DNA from: Dehalococcoidia bacterium
GTDB taxonomy: Bacteria > Chloroflexota > Dehalococcoidia > GIF9 > AB-539-J10
Reading direction: 5' to 3'
Assembly: GCA_030602865.1 (NCBI GenBank)
Contig: JAUVYX010000049.1
Coordinates: 1-6,917, forward strand
DNA: 6,917 nt
Positions 1 to 5,553 of the stretch are shown here, in pieces. The notes beneath the pieces were generated by a model that had not been told where the DNA came from, made no database searches, and saw only the letters and a program-made list of their open reading frames with translations. Positions within the stretch are counted from its first letter, which is position 1; the number at the start of each line of letters is the position of its first letter. Both the position numbers and the translations under genes were made by a program.

Positions 1-2
1 AC

Positions 3-98
3 CGCTCTTCCTATATCATCAACCATTGCCCATGTGACCACAGATATGGAGGAGCGCCTCCTGCTGACAATATGCTGATTATGACAAGTATGATTTGA
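3..98 (+). CDS. possible C-terminal tail of a gene cut by the left edge (weak)
   Basis: Reading from base 3, the frame stays open from the window edge to a TGA at 96-98 and would encode about 31 residues. They include a His-Cys-Pro-Cys-Asp-His stretch, then a Gly-Gly-Ala-Pro-Pro run and a hydrophobic, Met-rich end. The mix of codons looks compatible with coding, and there is no start codon in the first two thirds, as expected of a gene entering from outside. I do not recognise the family. The frame starting at base 1 is also open, to a TGA at 76-78, so chance cannot be excluded. If real, the gene lies on the same strand as the MetH-activation-like gene and about 200 bases before it. Confidence 0.25.
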   Translation, partial: RSSYIINHCPCDHRYGGAPPADNMLIMTSMI

Positions 99-231
99 TT
101 ACTCAGACTTTAATAAAAACCTGGCAATTAATTTTATTCAAATATTGATATTATCATATATATCTATCCAACTCTTATTATAATTACAGGTAACTCTTTG
201 AGGAATATCAAGATTAAAATCAATACCTCCT

Positions 232-253
232 GAATACTATGGAACAGGTATTC
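232..253. repeat. dyad GAATAC-N10-GTATTC, possible operator
   Basis: GAATAC (232-237) and GTATTC (248-253) are perfect inverted copies with 10 bases between them, and they cover the position where a -35 element would lie for the extended -10 at 256-264. A second AATACCT at 222-228 is also an inverted match to AGGTATT at 246-252, so two alternative pairings share the same right arm. The position suits a repressor or activator site. It could also be a chance dyad in AT-rich DNA, and no regulator is identified for it. Confidence 0.3.
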
Positions 254-255
254 TT

Positions 256-264
256 TGCTATAAT
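256..264 (+). promoter_or_regulatory. extended -10 promoter for the MetH-activation-like gene
   Basis: TGCTATAAT is a perfect extended -10 element (TG, one base, then the consensus TATAAT at 259-264). Transcription would start near base 271, giving a leader of about 30 bases before the GTG at 301. There is no good TTGACA-like -35 at the usual distance, which is tolerable for extended -10 promoters. The rest of the 99-300 interval is AT-rich and I see no gene in it. A dyad at 232-253 sits directly upstream. Confidence 0.45.
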
Positions 265-300
265 CAGACGCTGGCCCACATTATTTAATTTAAGGGGCAG

Positions 301-1020
301 GTGAATGAAAAAAGAATGATAGGCGACTCTATGATAATAATTAAAACTATTGATGGCATCCCGGTTCAGCTTGATAGTGAAGATATATTAAAGAAACTGC
401 ACATGGATAGGAAAAAGGGAGTGAGAACCGACATCCACGAACTTGTTGAGCTGGCAAAGTCTATTATTACGCCACGAGCTATTTACGGAATCGCATATAT
501 TTCTGATAAAGATAAAGACACTGTAAGCGTTGGCAATACCACCTTCACCAGCCATGTCCTGAGAGAAAATGTAACCAGCATCGGCAGACTTTTTCCTTAC
601 ATCCTTACCATTGGAAAAGACCTGGAAGACAGGAGCAAGTCCATGAAACTGCTTAACCAGTATTGTCTGGAAGAGATAGGCAACATTGCCTTACGTACAG
701 CCAGGAAATACCTTGAGGACTATCTGAAGAGAGAGTATAAGATTACTCATCTTTCCAGCATGAGCCCGGGGAGGTTAACGGACTGGCCAATAACGGAGCA
801 GAAACTATTATTTTCGCTTTTTGGAGATGTCGAAAGCCTGCTTGGAGTTACCTTAAGTGACAGCATGCTAATGATACCAAGGAAATCTGTTTCAGGCATA
901 TACTTTCCTACAGAGTTTCATTTTGAAAGTTGTCAGTTATGTCCCAAGGAAAAATGCGAAGGGAGGAAAGCTCCCTACGATGATAAACTGGCAGAAAGCT
1001 ACTCAACCAGCGATAGCTGA
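301..1020 (+). CDS. stand-alone protein related to the B12-dependent methionine synthase activation domain
   Basis: This 239-residue soluble protein resembles the C-terminal activation (SAM-binding) domain of cobalamin-dependent methionine synthase, but it is free-standing. The homocysteine, folate and cobalamin modules of MetH (over 1,200 residues in full) are absent. The conserved blocks are MSPGRLTDWPITEQ (154-167) and GVTLSDSMLMIPRKSVSGIYF (182-202), the latter matching the MetH pattern of Gly-Val/Met, Leu-Thr/Ser, Met-x-Pro and Ser-Val-Ser-Gly. A tail with C211, C214 and C219 (CQLCPKEKC) followed by RKAPYD is typical of the free-standing anaerobe family and could bind a metal or cluster. 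A role in reductive reactivation or methylation of a corrinoid protein, or in methionine synthesis, is inferred only. The start is uncertain. GTG at 301 has AAGGGG only 3 bases upstream. ATG at 316 follows AGGTGA by 11 bases. ATG at 331 follows AGGCGA by 4 bases and would begin at the natural domain start, MIIIKTIDG. Confidence 0.8.
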   Translation: MNEKRMIGDSMIIIKTIDGIPVQLDSEDILKKLHMDRKKGVRTDIHELVELAKSIITPRAIYGIAYISDKDKDTVSVGNTTFTSHVLRENVTSIGRLFPYILTIGKDLEDRSKSMKLLNQYCLEEIGNIALRTARKYLEDYLKREYKITHLSSMSPGRLTDWPITEQKLLFSLFGDVESLLGVTLSDSMLMIPRKSVSGIYFPTEFHFESCQLCPKEKCEGRKAPYDDKLAESYSTSDS

Positions 1021-1055
1021 TAATTGCCAATCCACAGAAGATTTCCGCATGGCTT

Positions 1056-1760
1056 TTATAGCCCTCGAATGCTTACCGATTTAACATATTTCTGAGCAAT
1101 CGTTTTGAAACTTTCCAGCTTTTCCGCAGGGTATGGAGACAGCTTCATATAGGAAGGGTCCAGCGTAGGCTGTTCCACTCGATACTGCTGCAGATAATAG
1201 CGAGCTGCACCTTCTATCAACCGGGCTATGCTTTCTATTTCTACGCTATCTACCAACCCTGGCACACAGGTCGTTCTGAATTCATATTCTATGGAAGATT
1301 CAAAAATAAGCTGTATGCTATTTAGTATTCTGTCTGTGTTTAGTTCCAACCCGGCAGCAACCTCATATCTATCAATCGATGTCTTTATGTCCATGGCAAC
1401 ATAATCCATCAGGCCTGCTTCCAATAGCTTACGTAACATATTCGTGTTGTAGCCATTGGTATCCAATTTTATAGACAGGGCTGTTTCACGTAGCTTGCTC
1501 AATAAGGCTATCAATTCACTGCCGTTTATCAGTGGTTCACCTCCGGTAATTACCACTGCATCAATGAAACCCTTTCTCCTTTCCAGGTCATCGAGCACTG
1601 CTTCGCTACTCTTACAATCTAAGCTATCATAATCGTTTATTAGACTCACATTATGACAAAATGGGCACCTGAAATTACAACCACCCAAAAAGAGTACAGA
1701 GGCAATTTTCCCAGGATAGTCGATGACCGATATGCCCTGAACACCGCAAATTTTCATCAC
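1056..1760 (-). CDS. nrdG: anaerobic ribonucleotide reductase activating protein (radical SAM)
   Basis: This is the activase for NrdD. It reductively cleaves S-adenosylmethionine at a [4Fe-4S] cluster and abstracts a hydrogen from the NrdD glycine to form the glycyl radical. The 234-residue protein carries the radical-SAM cysteine motif C28-x3-C32-x2-C35 (CNFRCPFCHN) and the TGGEPL SAM-binding motif at 72-77. The opening VQGISVIDYPGK and the length fit the NrdG2-like group, which also resembles pyruvate formate-lyase activases. The adjacent nrdD makes the reductase assignment the better one. It starts 6 bases after the nrdD stop codon. The first possible start is GTG at 1760, directly followed by ATG at 1757. 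The nearest SD-like AGGGA lies inside the last nrdD codons, 12-15 bases away, so translation probably depends on coupling to nrdD. It converges with the gene ending at 1020. Confidence 0.9.
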   Translation of the reverse strand: MMKICGVQGISVIDYPGKIASVLFLGGCNFRCPFCHNVSLINDYDSLDCKSSEAVLDDLERRKGFIDAVVITGGEPLINGSELIALLSKLRETALSIKLDTNGYNTNMLRKLLEAGLMDYVAMDIKTSIDRYEVAAGLELNTDRILNSIQLIFESSIEYEFRTTCVPGLVDSVEIESIARLIEGAARYYLQQYRVEQPTLDPSYMKLSPYPAEKLESFKTIAQKYVKSVSIRGL

Positions 1761-1766
1761 GCAGAA

Positions 1767-3866
1767 TTAAGTTCCCTGAAGTACAAATTCTTTCCGATGC
1801 TTGAACTCTTCCTGCTTGCCCTTATTCCATTGTTTTACCGGCCGATAATAACCTACCACACGGGAATATACTTCAGTATCCTTCCCACATTCAGTACACT
1901 GAAAATGCTCACCGCTCAGATAGCCATGTGTTGGACAAATCGAAAAGGTTGGCGTTATCGTAAAATAGGGCAGATGGAATGTCTCAGTAACCCTTTTCAC
2001 AAGCAGCTTAGCACTTTCAGGGTCATCCATTTTTTCCCCCAGAAAGCCGTGAAACACCGTACCGCCAGTATATAGAACCTGCAAATCATCCTGCTTGCTT
2101 AGAGCATCAAACAAATCACCGCTATAGTCAACGGGAAGTTGCGTCGAATTGGTATAGTAAGGTTCATCATTACCAGCAACTTTTATATTTGGAAAATTCT
2201 CGCGGTCAATTCTCGCCAACCGATAACAGGCACCCTCACCGGGAGTCGCCTCCAGGTTATACAAACCCTCGGTCTCTTTTTGAAACTTTGCCAACTCATC
2301 CCTCATAAAATTGGCCACTTTCACCGCAAATTCCTTGCCACGTTCAGTAGATATATCTTCTCCCAGGAAATTCAAACAGGCCTCGTTCATCCCTATGAGT
2401 CCAATAGTGGAGAAATGATTAGTCCAGTAGTGACCCAACCTCTCTTTAACCGCAGACAGATAAAATTTTGAATAGGGATACAATCCCTGCTCTGTAAATC
2501 GTTCTATCGTTTTCCTCTTAAGCTCCAAACTTTCTTTGGCCAATAACATAAGATTACGCAATCTATCGAAGAAATCTGTTGATCCACTGGAAAGATAGCC
2601 TATTCTGGACATGTTAATGGTAACGACCCCTATACTGCCGGTTAATGGATTGGACCCAAATAGCCCACCTCCTCGTCTCCTGACCTGTTCAATATCCAAC
2701 CGTAACCTGCAACACATGCTTCTGGTATCTTCCGGATTCATATCGGAGTTAACAAAATTGGCAAAATAAGGGATGCCATACTTGGCTGTCATCTTCCAGA
2801 GAGGGGCTAACTCTTTGCTCTGCCAGTCAAAATCCTTGGTGATATTGTAAGTGGGAATAGGAAAGGTAAAAATACGCCCCTTGGCATCTCCCTCCATCAT
2901 CACCTCACAAAATGCCTTGTTTAGCATATTCATCTCTTTCTGGTAATCACCATAAGTCGAGTCGAGCAGCTCTCCACCAATTATTACCGGCTCATCTTTC
3001 AGCAACGAAGACGGAAGAAGGTCGAAGGAGAGATTGGTGAACGGTGTTTGAAAACCAACCCTGGTGGGAACATTCAGGCTGAATATGAATTCCTGTACCG
3101 CCTGCTTTGTCCCTCTATAATCAAGGTCATCATACCTGACAAAGGGTGCCAGGAAAGTATCAAAATTAGAGAAGGCTTGAGCTCCTGCTGCTTCACCCTG
3201 GAGTGTATAAAAGAAATTGACTACCTGCCCTAAAGCGCTTCGAAGATGCCTGGGAGGAGTGCTTTCAACCTTGCCTTCAGCACCTTTAAAGCCTTTCAAT
3301 AACAGGTCTTTTAAATCCCAGCCACAGCAATATGCGCCCAGGATTCCAAGGTCATGGATATGGAAGTCTCCTTTGATATGCGCTTCTCTCATTGCCGGGG
3401 GATAGATGGCTCCAAGCCAATAGCGGGAGGCTATTCCAGCAGAGACATAATTGTTCAGCCCCTGCAGGGAATAATCCATGTTACTGTTCTCATTAACTCG
3501 CCAATCCAATCTGCCAAGATAGTCATCAACCATTCTCTTGGCCCCTTCGATCAAGCGCCTTGATTCTCTCAATTTAGCATGTTGGTCGCGATACAGGATG
3601 TATGCCTTGGCAGCTTTAGCATGCCCATTCTCAATGAGTATCTTTTCGACCAAGTCCTGTACTTCCTCCACCGTTGGCACACGTCCATCCCGACAGGTAA
3701 TATCTAGAATAGAAACCAATTGGCCAGATATGTATTCTGCCTCTTCACGATGTCCCTCCCCCACAGCTTTAAACGCTTTGAACACAGCTTCTATTATCTT
3801 GTTTGGCTCAAATGAAACGATACCCCCTTCTCTTTTTCTTATGTGTTTAACTTTCTGCTTCTCCAT
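1767..3866 (-). CDS. nrdD: anaerobic (class III) ribonucleoside-triphosphate reductase
   Basis: NrdD reduces ribonucleoside triphosphates to deoxynucleotides in the cytoplasm using an oxygen-sensitive glycyl radical. The 699-residue length is normal for the family. An N-terminal ATP-cone (about 6-98, KHIRKREGGIVSFEPNKI to YILYRDQHAKLRE) gives allosteric control by ATP/dATP. Candidate active-site cysteines lie in GAYCCGW (C180/C181) and in RSMCCRLRLD (C385/C386, the expected thiyl-radical region). GGLFGSNPLTGSIGVVTINM (about 399-418) is a strongly conserved block. Near the C-terminus, C644-x2-H647 and C657-x2-C660 form the structural zinc site, with a histidine in one position. RVVGYYRPVKQWNKGK (669-684) is the glycyl-radical loop, with G672 the radical residue. 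ATG at 3866 is chosen because AAGGAGAT (3875-3882) lies 8 bases upstream. nrdG follows 6 bases downstream. The formate- versus redoxin-dependent subtype cannot be settled by eye. A promoter with NrdR-box-like sites lies upstream. Confidence 0.96.
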   Translation of the reverse strand: MEKQKVKHIRKREGGIVSFEPNKIIEAVFKAFKAVGEGHREEAEYISGQLVSILDITCRDGRVPTVEEVQDLVEKILIENGHAKAAKAYILYRDQHAKLRESRRLIEGAKRMVDDYLGRLDWRVNENSNMDYSLQGLNNYVSAGIASRYWLGAIYPPAMREAHIKGDFHIHDLGILGAYCCGWDLKDLLLKGFKGAEGKVESTPPRHLRSALGQVVNFFYTLQGEAAGAQAFSNFDTFLAPFVRYDDLDYRGTKQAVQEFIFSLNVPTRVGFQTPFTNLSFDLLPSSLLKDEPVIIGGELLDSTYGDYQKEMNMLNKAFCEVMMEGDAKGRIFTFPIPTYNITKDFDWQSKELAPLWKMTAKYGIPYFANFVNSDMNPEDTRSMCCRLRLDIEQVRRRGGGLFGSNPLTGSIGVVTINMSRIGYLSSGSTDFFDRLRNLMLLAKESLELKRKTIERFTEQGLYPYSKFYLSAVKERLGHYWTNHFSTIGLIGMNEACLNFLGEDISTERGKEFAVKVANFMRDELAKFQKETEGLYNLEATPGEGACYRLARIDRENFPNIKVAGNDEPYYTNSTQLPVDYSGDLFDALSKQDDLQVLYTGGTVFHGFLGEKMDDPESAKLLVKRVTETFHLPYFTITPTFSICPTHGYLSGEHFQCTECGKDTEVYSRVVGYYRPVKQWNKGKQEEFKHRKEFVLQGT

Positions 3867-3874
3867 TGAATAAC

Positions 3875-3882
3875 ATCTCCTT
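3875..3882 (-). promoter_or_regulatory. strong ribosome binding site of nrdD
   Basis: On the minus strand this reads AAGGAGAT, close to the perfect anti-16S complement, 8 bases before the ATG at 3866. It fixes the nrdD start and is the strongest Shine-Dalgarno sequence in the window. Confidence 0.8.
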
Positions 3883-3940
3883 CCAAGAATGGTGCTTAGG
3901 CTAGACCGGAATAAATTGACTGCGAAAATAGTATATACTA

Positions 3941-3970
3941 AGTGTAGGCCATACTACATATTGTTGTCAA
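3941..3970 (-). promoter_or_regulatory. sigma-70-like promoter of nrdDG
   Basis: On the minus strand TTGACA (3970-3965) is a perfect -35, followed after 18 bases by TACACT (3946-3941), a 4-of-6 match to the -10. Transcription would start near 3934, giving a leader of about 67 bases with the strong SD. The NrdR-box-like 16-mer at 3951-3966 lies across the spacer and the edge of the -35, where a bound repressor would block RNA polymerase. An alternative -10-like TATACT (3935-3930) is 29 bases from the -35 and is less likely. Confidence 0.55.
3951..3966. promoter_or_regulatory. NrdR-box-like site 1 (promoter-overlapping)
   Basis: NrdR boxes follow a 16-base palindromic consensus acaCwAtATaTwGtgt. 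Read on the minus strand this site is CAACAATATGTAGTAT. It matches 12 of 16 positions overall and 9 of the 10 core positions (CAATATGTAG). It overlaps the spacer of the nrdDG promoter and two bases of the -35. NrdR is the zinc-finger/ATP-cone repressor of bacterial ribonucleotide reductase genes, and its own gene is not in the window. The consensus is recalled from published comparative work and no matrix was scored. Confidence 0.5.
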
Positions 3971-3981
3971 TAGTTTACGGC

Positions 3982-3997
3982 ACACTAGATATGGGAA
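3982..3997. promoter_or_regulatory. NrdR-box-like site 2 (upstream)
   Basis: Read on the minus strand this site is TTCCCATATCTAGTGT, matching the NrdR consensus at 11 of 16 positions, with the right half (TCTAGTGT) the better one. It is separated from site 1 by 15 bases (31 bases centre to centre, about three helical turns). That is the usual arrangement of paired NrdR boxes. On its own the site would be too weak to call, and the spacing relative to site 1 is the main support. Confidence 0.42.
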
Positions 3998-4206
3998 AAT
4001 GCTGCTCTATAATAGCTGATAATAAAAAATGCAACGGGGATTGAATGAGCTTGTAGTTATAATATATGTCCAGATAAATCCTCTGGCAGCAGCAGTAAAC
4101 ACACAACCCAAAAGACCTCTGGATCGAGCAATACTTTCCCAATAATAACTGCACTTAAGAAACAGGTTGACCAATAGCCAATTCTCAAATTATTAAGTGT
4201 TTCACA
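3998..4206. other. intergenic remainder between aminotransferase and nrdD, no gene seen
   Basis: No convincing coding frame or RNA gene is visible here. It holds a 7-base inverted repeat, CACTTAA (4152-4158) and TTAAGTG (4193-4199), with a 34-base loop that includes two CCAAT copies. This begins just after the aminotransferase stop codon but has no T-run. CCTCTGG is repeated directly at 4080-4086 and 4116-4122, and a GCAGCAGCAG run lies at 4087-4096. A minus-strand T6 run (4029-4024) follows a weak, mismatched stem (about 4046-4030) and could be a poor terminator for the aminotransferase. None of these is a firm call. Confidence 0.3.
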
Positions 4207-5367
4207 TCAACCTATAAACTTCTCTATCCGCTCCATAGCTTCGGCAATGCGCTCTACTGACTGAGCATTAGATATTCGCACGTACCCTTCGCCGTTCTTA
4301 CCATAAGAAGAGCCCGGTATCATCCATACATTTTGCTGCTCAAGAAGTTGCAGGCAGAATTCCCTTGAGTTGTAACCTTCAGGAAGTTGACCCCAGCAAT
4401 AGAAAGTAGCCATTGGATTCATCATCTGGAGCCCCATTTTTCGCCAAGCCTTAACCACCACATCTCTTCTTTCAGCAAACATCTCATTGCGCTTTTTCAT
4501 CCAATCAACAGGCCCTGTCAGTGCCGCGACAGTTGCTACCTGCAGAGGATAGAATATACCACGATCAACCTGAGATTTAACTTTCTTCACACCACTAACG
4601 ACATCCTTGTTTCCAAGAAGCATGCCAACACGCCAACCACAGCTATTGAAGGACTTAGACATGGACCCAATTTCGATTCCCACTTCTTTCGCACCGGGCA
4701 GGCTGAGGAAACTTGGAGGTTTGTAGCCATCAAAATAAATGTCAATATAAGGATTGTCGCTCACCACCCATACATCAAATTCATTTGCCCACTCAATAAG
4801 CCTTCTAAAAAAATCATCAGTAACAGTAGCCCCCGTTGGATTATTGGGGTAGTTTATCCATATCATTTTGGCCTTTTTCGCTACATCAGATGGAATAGCC
4901 TCAAAATTAGGAAGGAATTTGTTTTCACTTAGCAGAGAATAATATTCAACCTCACCTCCCGCAATTTTCACGCCAGCTTCATAAGAAGGATAACCAGGGT
5001 CAGGAACCAGCACTACATCACCATAATCCAGAAGACAATTATATATTTGGAACAGGCCATCAGCGCCACCAAGACAATAAATCACCTCGGTTTCAGGATC
5101 GATTTCCACATCATGACTACGTTTATACCAGTCAGCTATAGCAAGATTAAACGGCTTCGCCGCATAAGCAGAAGGGTAATGATGGTTATTGGGGTTCGAG
5201 ACAGCCTCCACAAGTGCTTTCAACTGATGATCTGCTGGAACAACATCAGGATCCCCCAATCCGAGATTTATCACATCCCTACCCTCATCTCTCATAAGTG
5301 TAATCTTTTGATGCATTGCTGGTCCCGCATATGCTTTGAAATTATTCAGTTTGTTTGCAGTTTTCAT
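4207..5367 (-). CDS. class I/II PLP-dependent aminotransferase, DapL/AlaC-like
   Basis: This 386-residue fold-type I aminotransferase transfers an amino group through pyridoxal phosphate. Visible landmarks are GLGDPD (36-41), the GGADG phosphate loop (100-104), DPGYPSY (123-129, with the ring-stacking tyrosine Y126), NYPNNPTG (172-179, PLP-contacting N176), D204 in SDNPY, the Schiff-base lysine K238 in SMSKSFNSCGWRVGM, R246, and R364 in YVRIS, which should bind the substrate carboxylate. FDGYKPPSFL (212-221) and GAKEVGIE (225-232) place it near LL-diaminopimelate aminotransferases and the related AlaC-type alanine aminotransferases. A lysine-pathway role is therefore plausible but unproven. 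The active-site strings SDNPY and SKSFNSCGWR differ from the SDxAY and SKTYNMTGWR that I would expect of standard DapL, so substrate and gene symbol are left open. ATG at 5367 follows AGGGGG (5379-5374) by 6 bases. The gene has its own upstream region of 186 bases and no close operon partner. Confidence 0.88.
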   Translation of the reverse strand: MKTANKLNNFKAYAGPAMHQKITLMRDEGRDVINLGLGDPDVVPADHQLKALVEAVSNPNNHHYPSAYAAKPFNLAIADWYKRSHDVEIDPETEVIYCLGGADGLFQIYNCLLDYGDVVLVPDPGYPSYEAGVKIAGGEVEYYSLLSENKFLPNFEAIPSDVAKKAKMIWINYPNNPTGATVTDDFFRRLIEWANEFDVWVVSDNPYIDIYFDGYKPPSFLSLPGAKEVGIEIGSMSKSFNSCGWRVGMLLGNKDVVSGVKKVKSQVDRGIFYPLQVATVAALTGPVDWMKKRNEMFAERRDVVVKAWRKMGLQMMNPMATFYCWGQLPEGYNSREFCLQLLEQQNVWMIPGSSYGKNGEGYVRISNAQSVERIAEAMERIEKFIG

Positions 5368-5382
5368 AACTTACCCCCTACG

Positions 5383-5404
5383 ACTCTCTTTGTTAAAAGA
5401 GAGT
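5383..5404. repeat. perfect 9-bp inverted repeat in front of the aminotransferase RBS
   Basis: ACTCTCTTT (5383-5391) and AAAGAGAGT (5396-5404) are exact inverted copies around the 4-base loop GTTA. In the minus-strand mRNA this would fold into a 9-base-pair hairpin ending 3 bases before the AGGGGG ribosome binding site. As DNA it is a 22-base palindrome downstream of the candidate promoter at 5433-5461. It may be a repressor operator, an RNA element affecting translation, or a 5' stabilising hairpin. It is not a terminator for the upstream gene in the usual sense, because no T-run follows. Confidence 0.6.
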
Positions 5405-5432
5405 AATATATCCTATATTTTATTTTTCAATC

Positions 5433-5461
5433 TTTATACATTTACTTAACACTCTCATCAA
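5433..5461 (-). promoter_or_regulatory. candidate promoter of the aminotransferase gene
   Basis: On the minus strand TTGATG (5461-5456, 4 of 6 to the -35) and TATAAA (5438-5433, 5 of 6 to the -10) are separated by 17 bases. The start would be near 5426, giving a leader of about 59 bases that contains the 5383-5404 hairpin. The DNA is AT-rich, and a second pairing, TTGAAA (5430-5425) with TATATT (5410-5405), exists with a too-short 14-base spacer, so the call is tentative. Confidence 0.35.
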
Positions 5462-5553
5462 CCCAACACTCACGGTAATCCTTATCTTATAATCATAACG
5501 GAATGATGAAAATTATAGCTTGGCGAACATACAAAGTACAGGTTCAGTGAAAT

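Noticed and set aside
48..61. GGAGG-AGCG-CCTCC hairpin near the left edge
   Set aside because: The stem is only 5 base pairs, there is no following T-run, and it lies inside the possible coding tail. It could arise from codon content.
1021..1063. Possible bidirectional terminator GGCT-TTTAT-AGCC between the two converging genes
   Set aside because: The stem is only 4 base pairs, it overlaps the nrdG stop codon and there is no T-run on either strand.
1653..2075. 140-codon open frame on the plus strand
   Set aside because: It lies opposite nrdG and nrdD, whose motifs are unmistakable. Its translation has no recognisable domain, so it is a shadow frame.
3929..3940. Perfect 12-base palindrome TAGTATATACTA as an NrdR box
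   Set aside because: Its central bases are out of register with the NrdR consensus core, so it probably reflects AT-rich sequence around the transcription start.
4031..4050. GGGGATTGAATG-like string resembling the end of some CRISPR repeats
   Set aside because: It occurs once only, with no second copy at repeat-spacer distance and no cas gene in the window.
4152..4199. CACTTAA/TTAAGTG inverted repeat as the aminotransferase terminator
   Set aside because: The loop is 34 bases, the stem is AT-rich and only 7 base pairs, and no T-run follows on the minus strand.
4387..4932. 181-codon open frame on the plus strand
   Set aside because: It is antisense to the aminotransferase catalytic core, with a His/Ile-rich translation lacking any family features.
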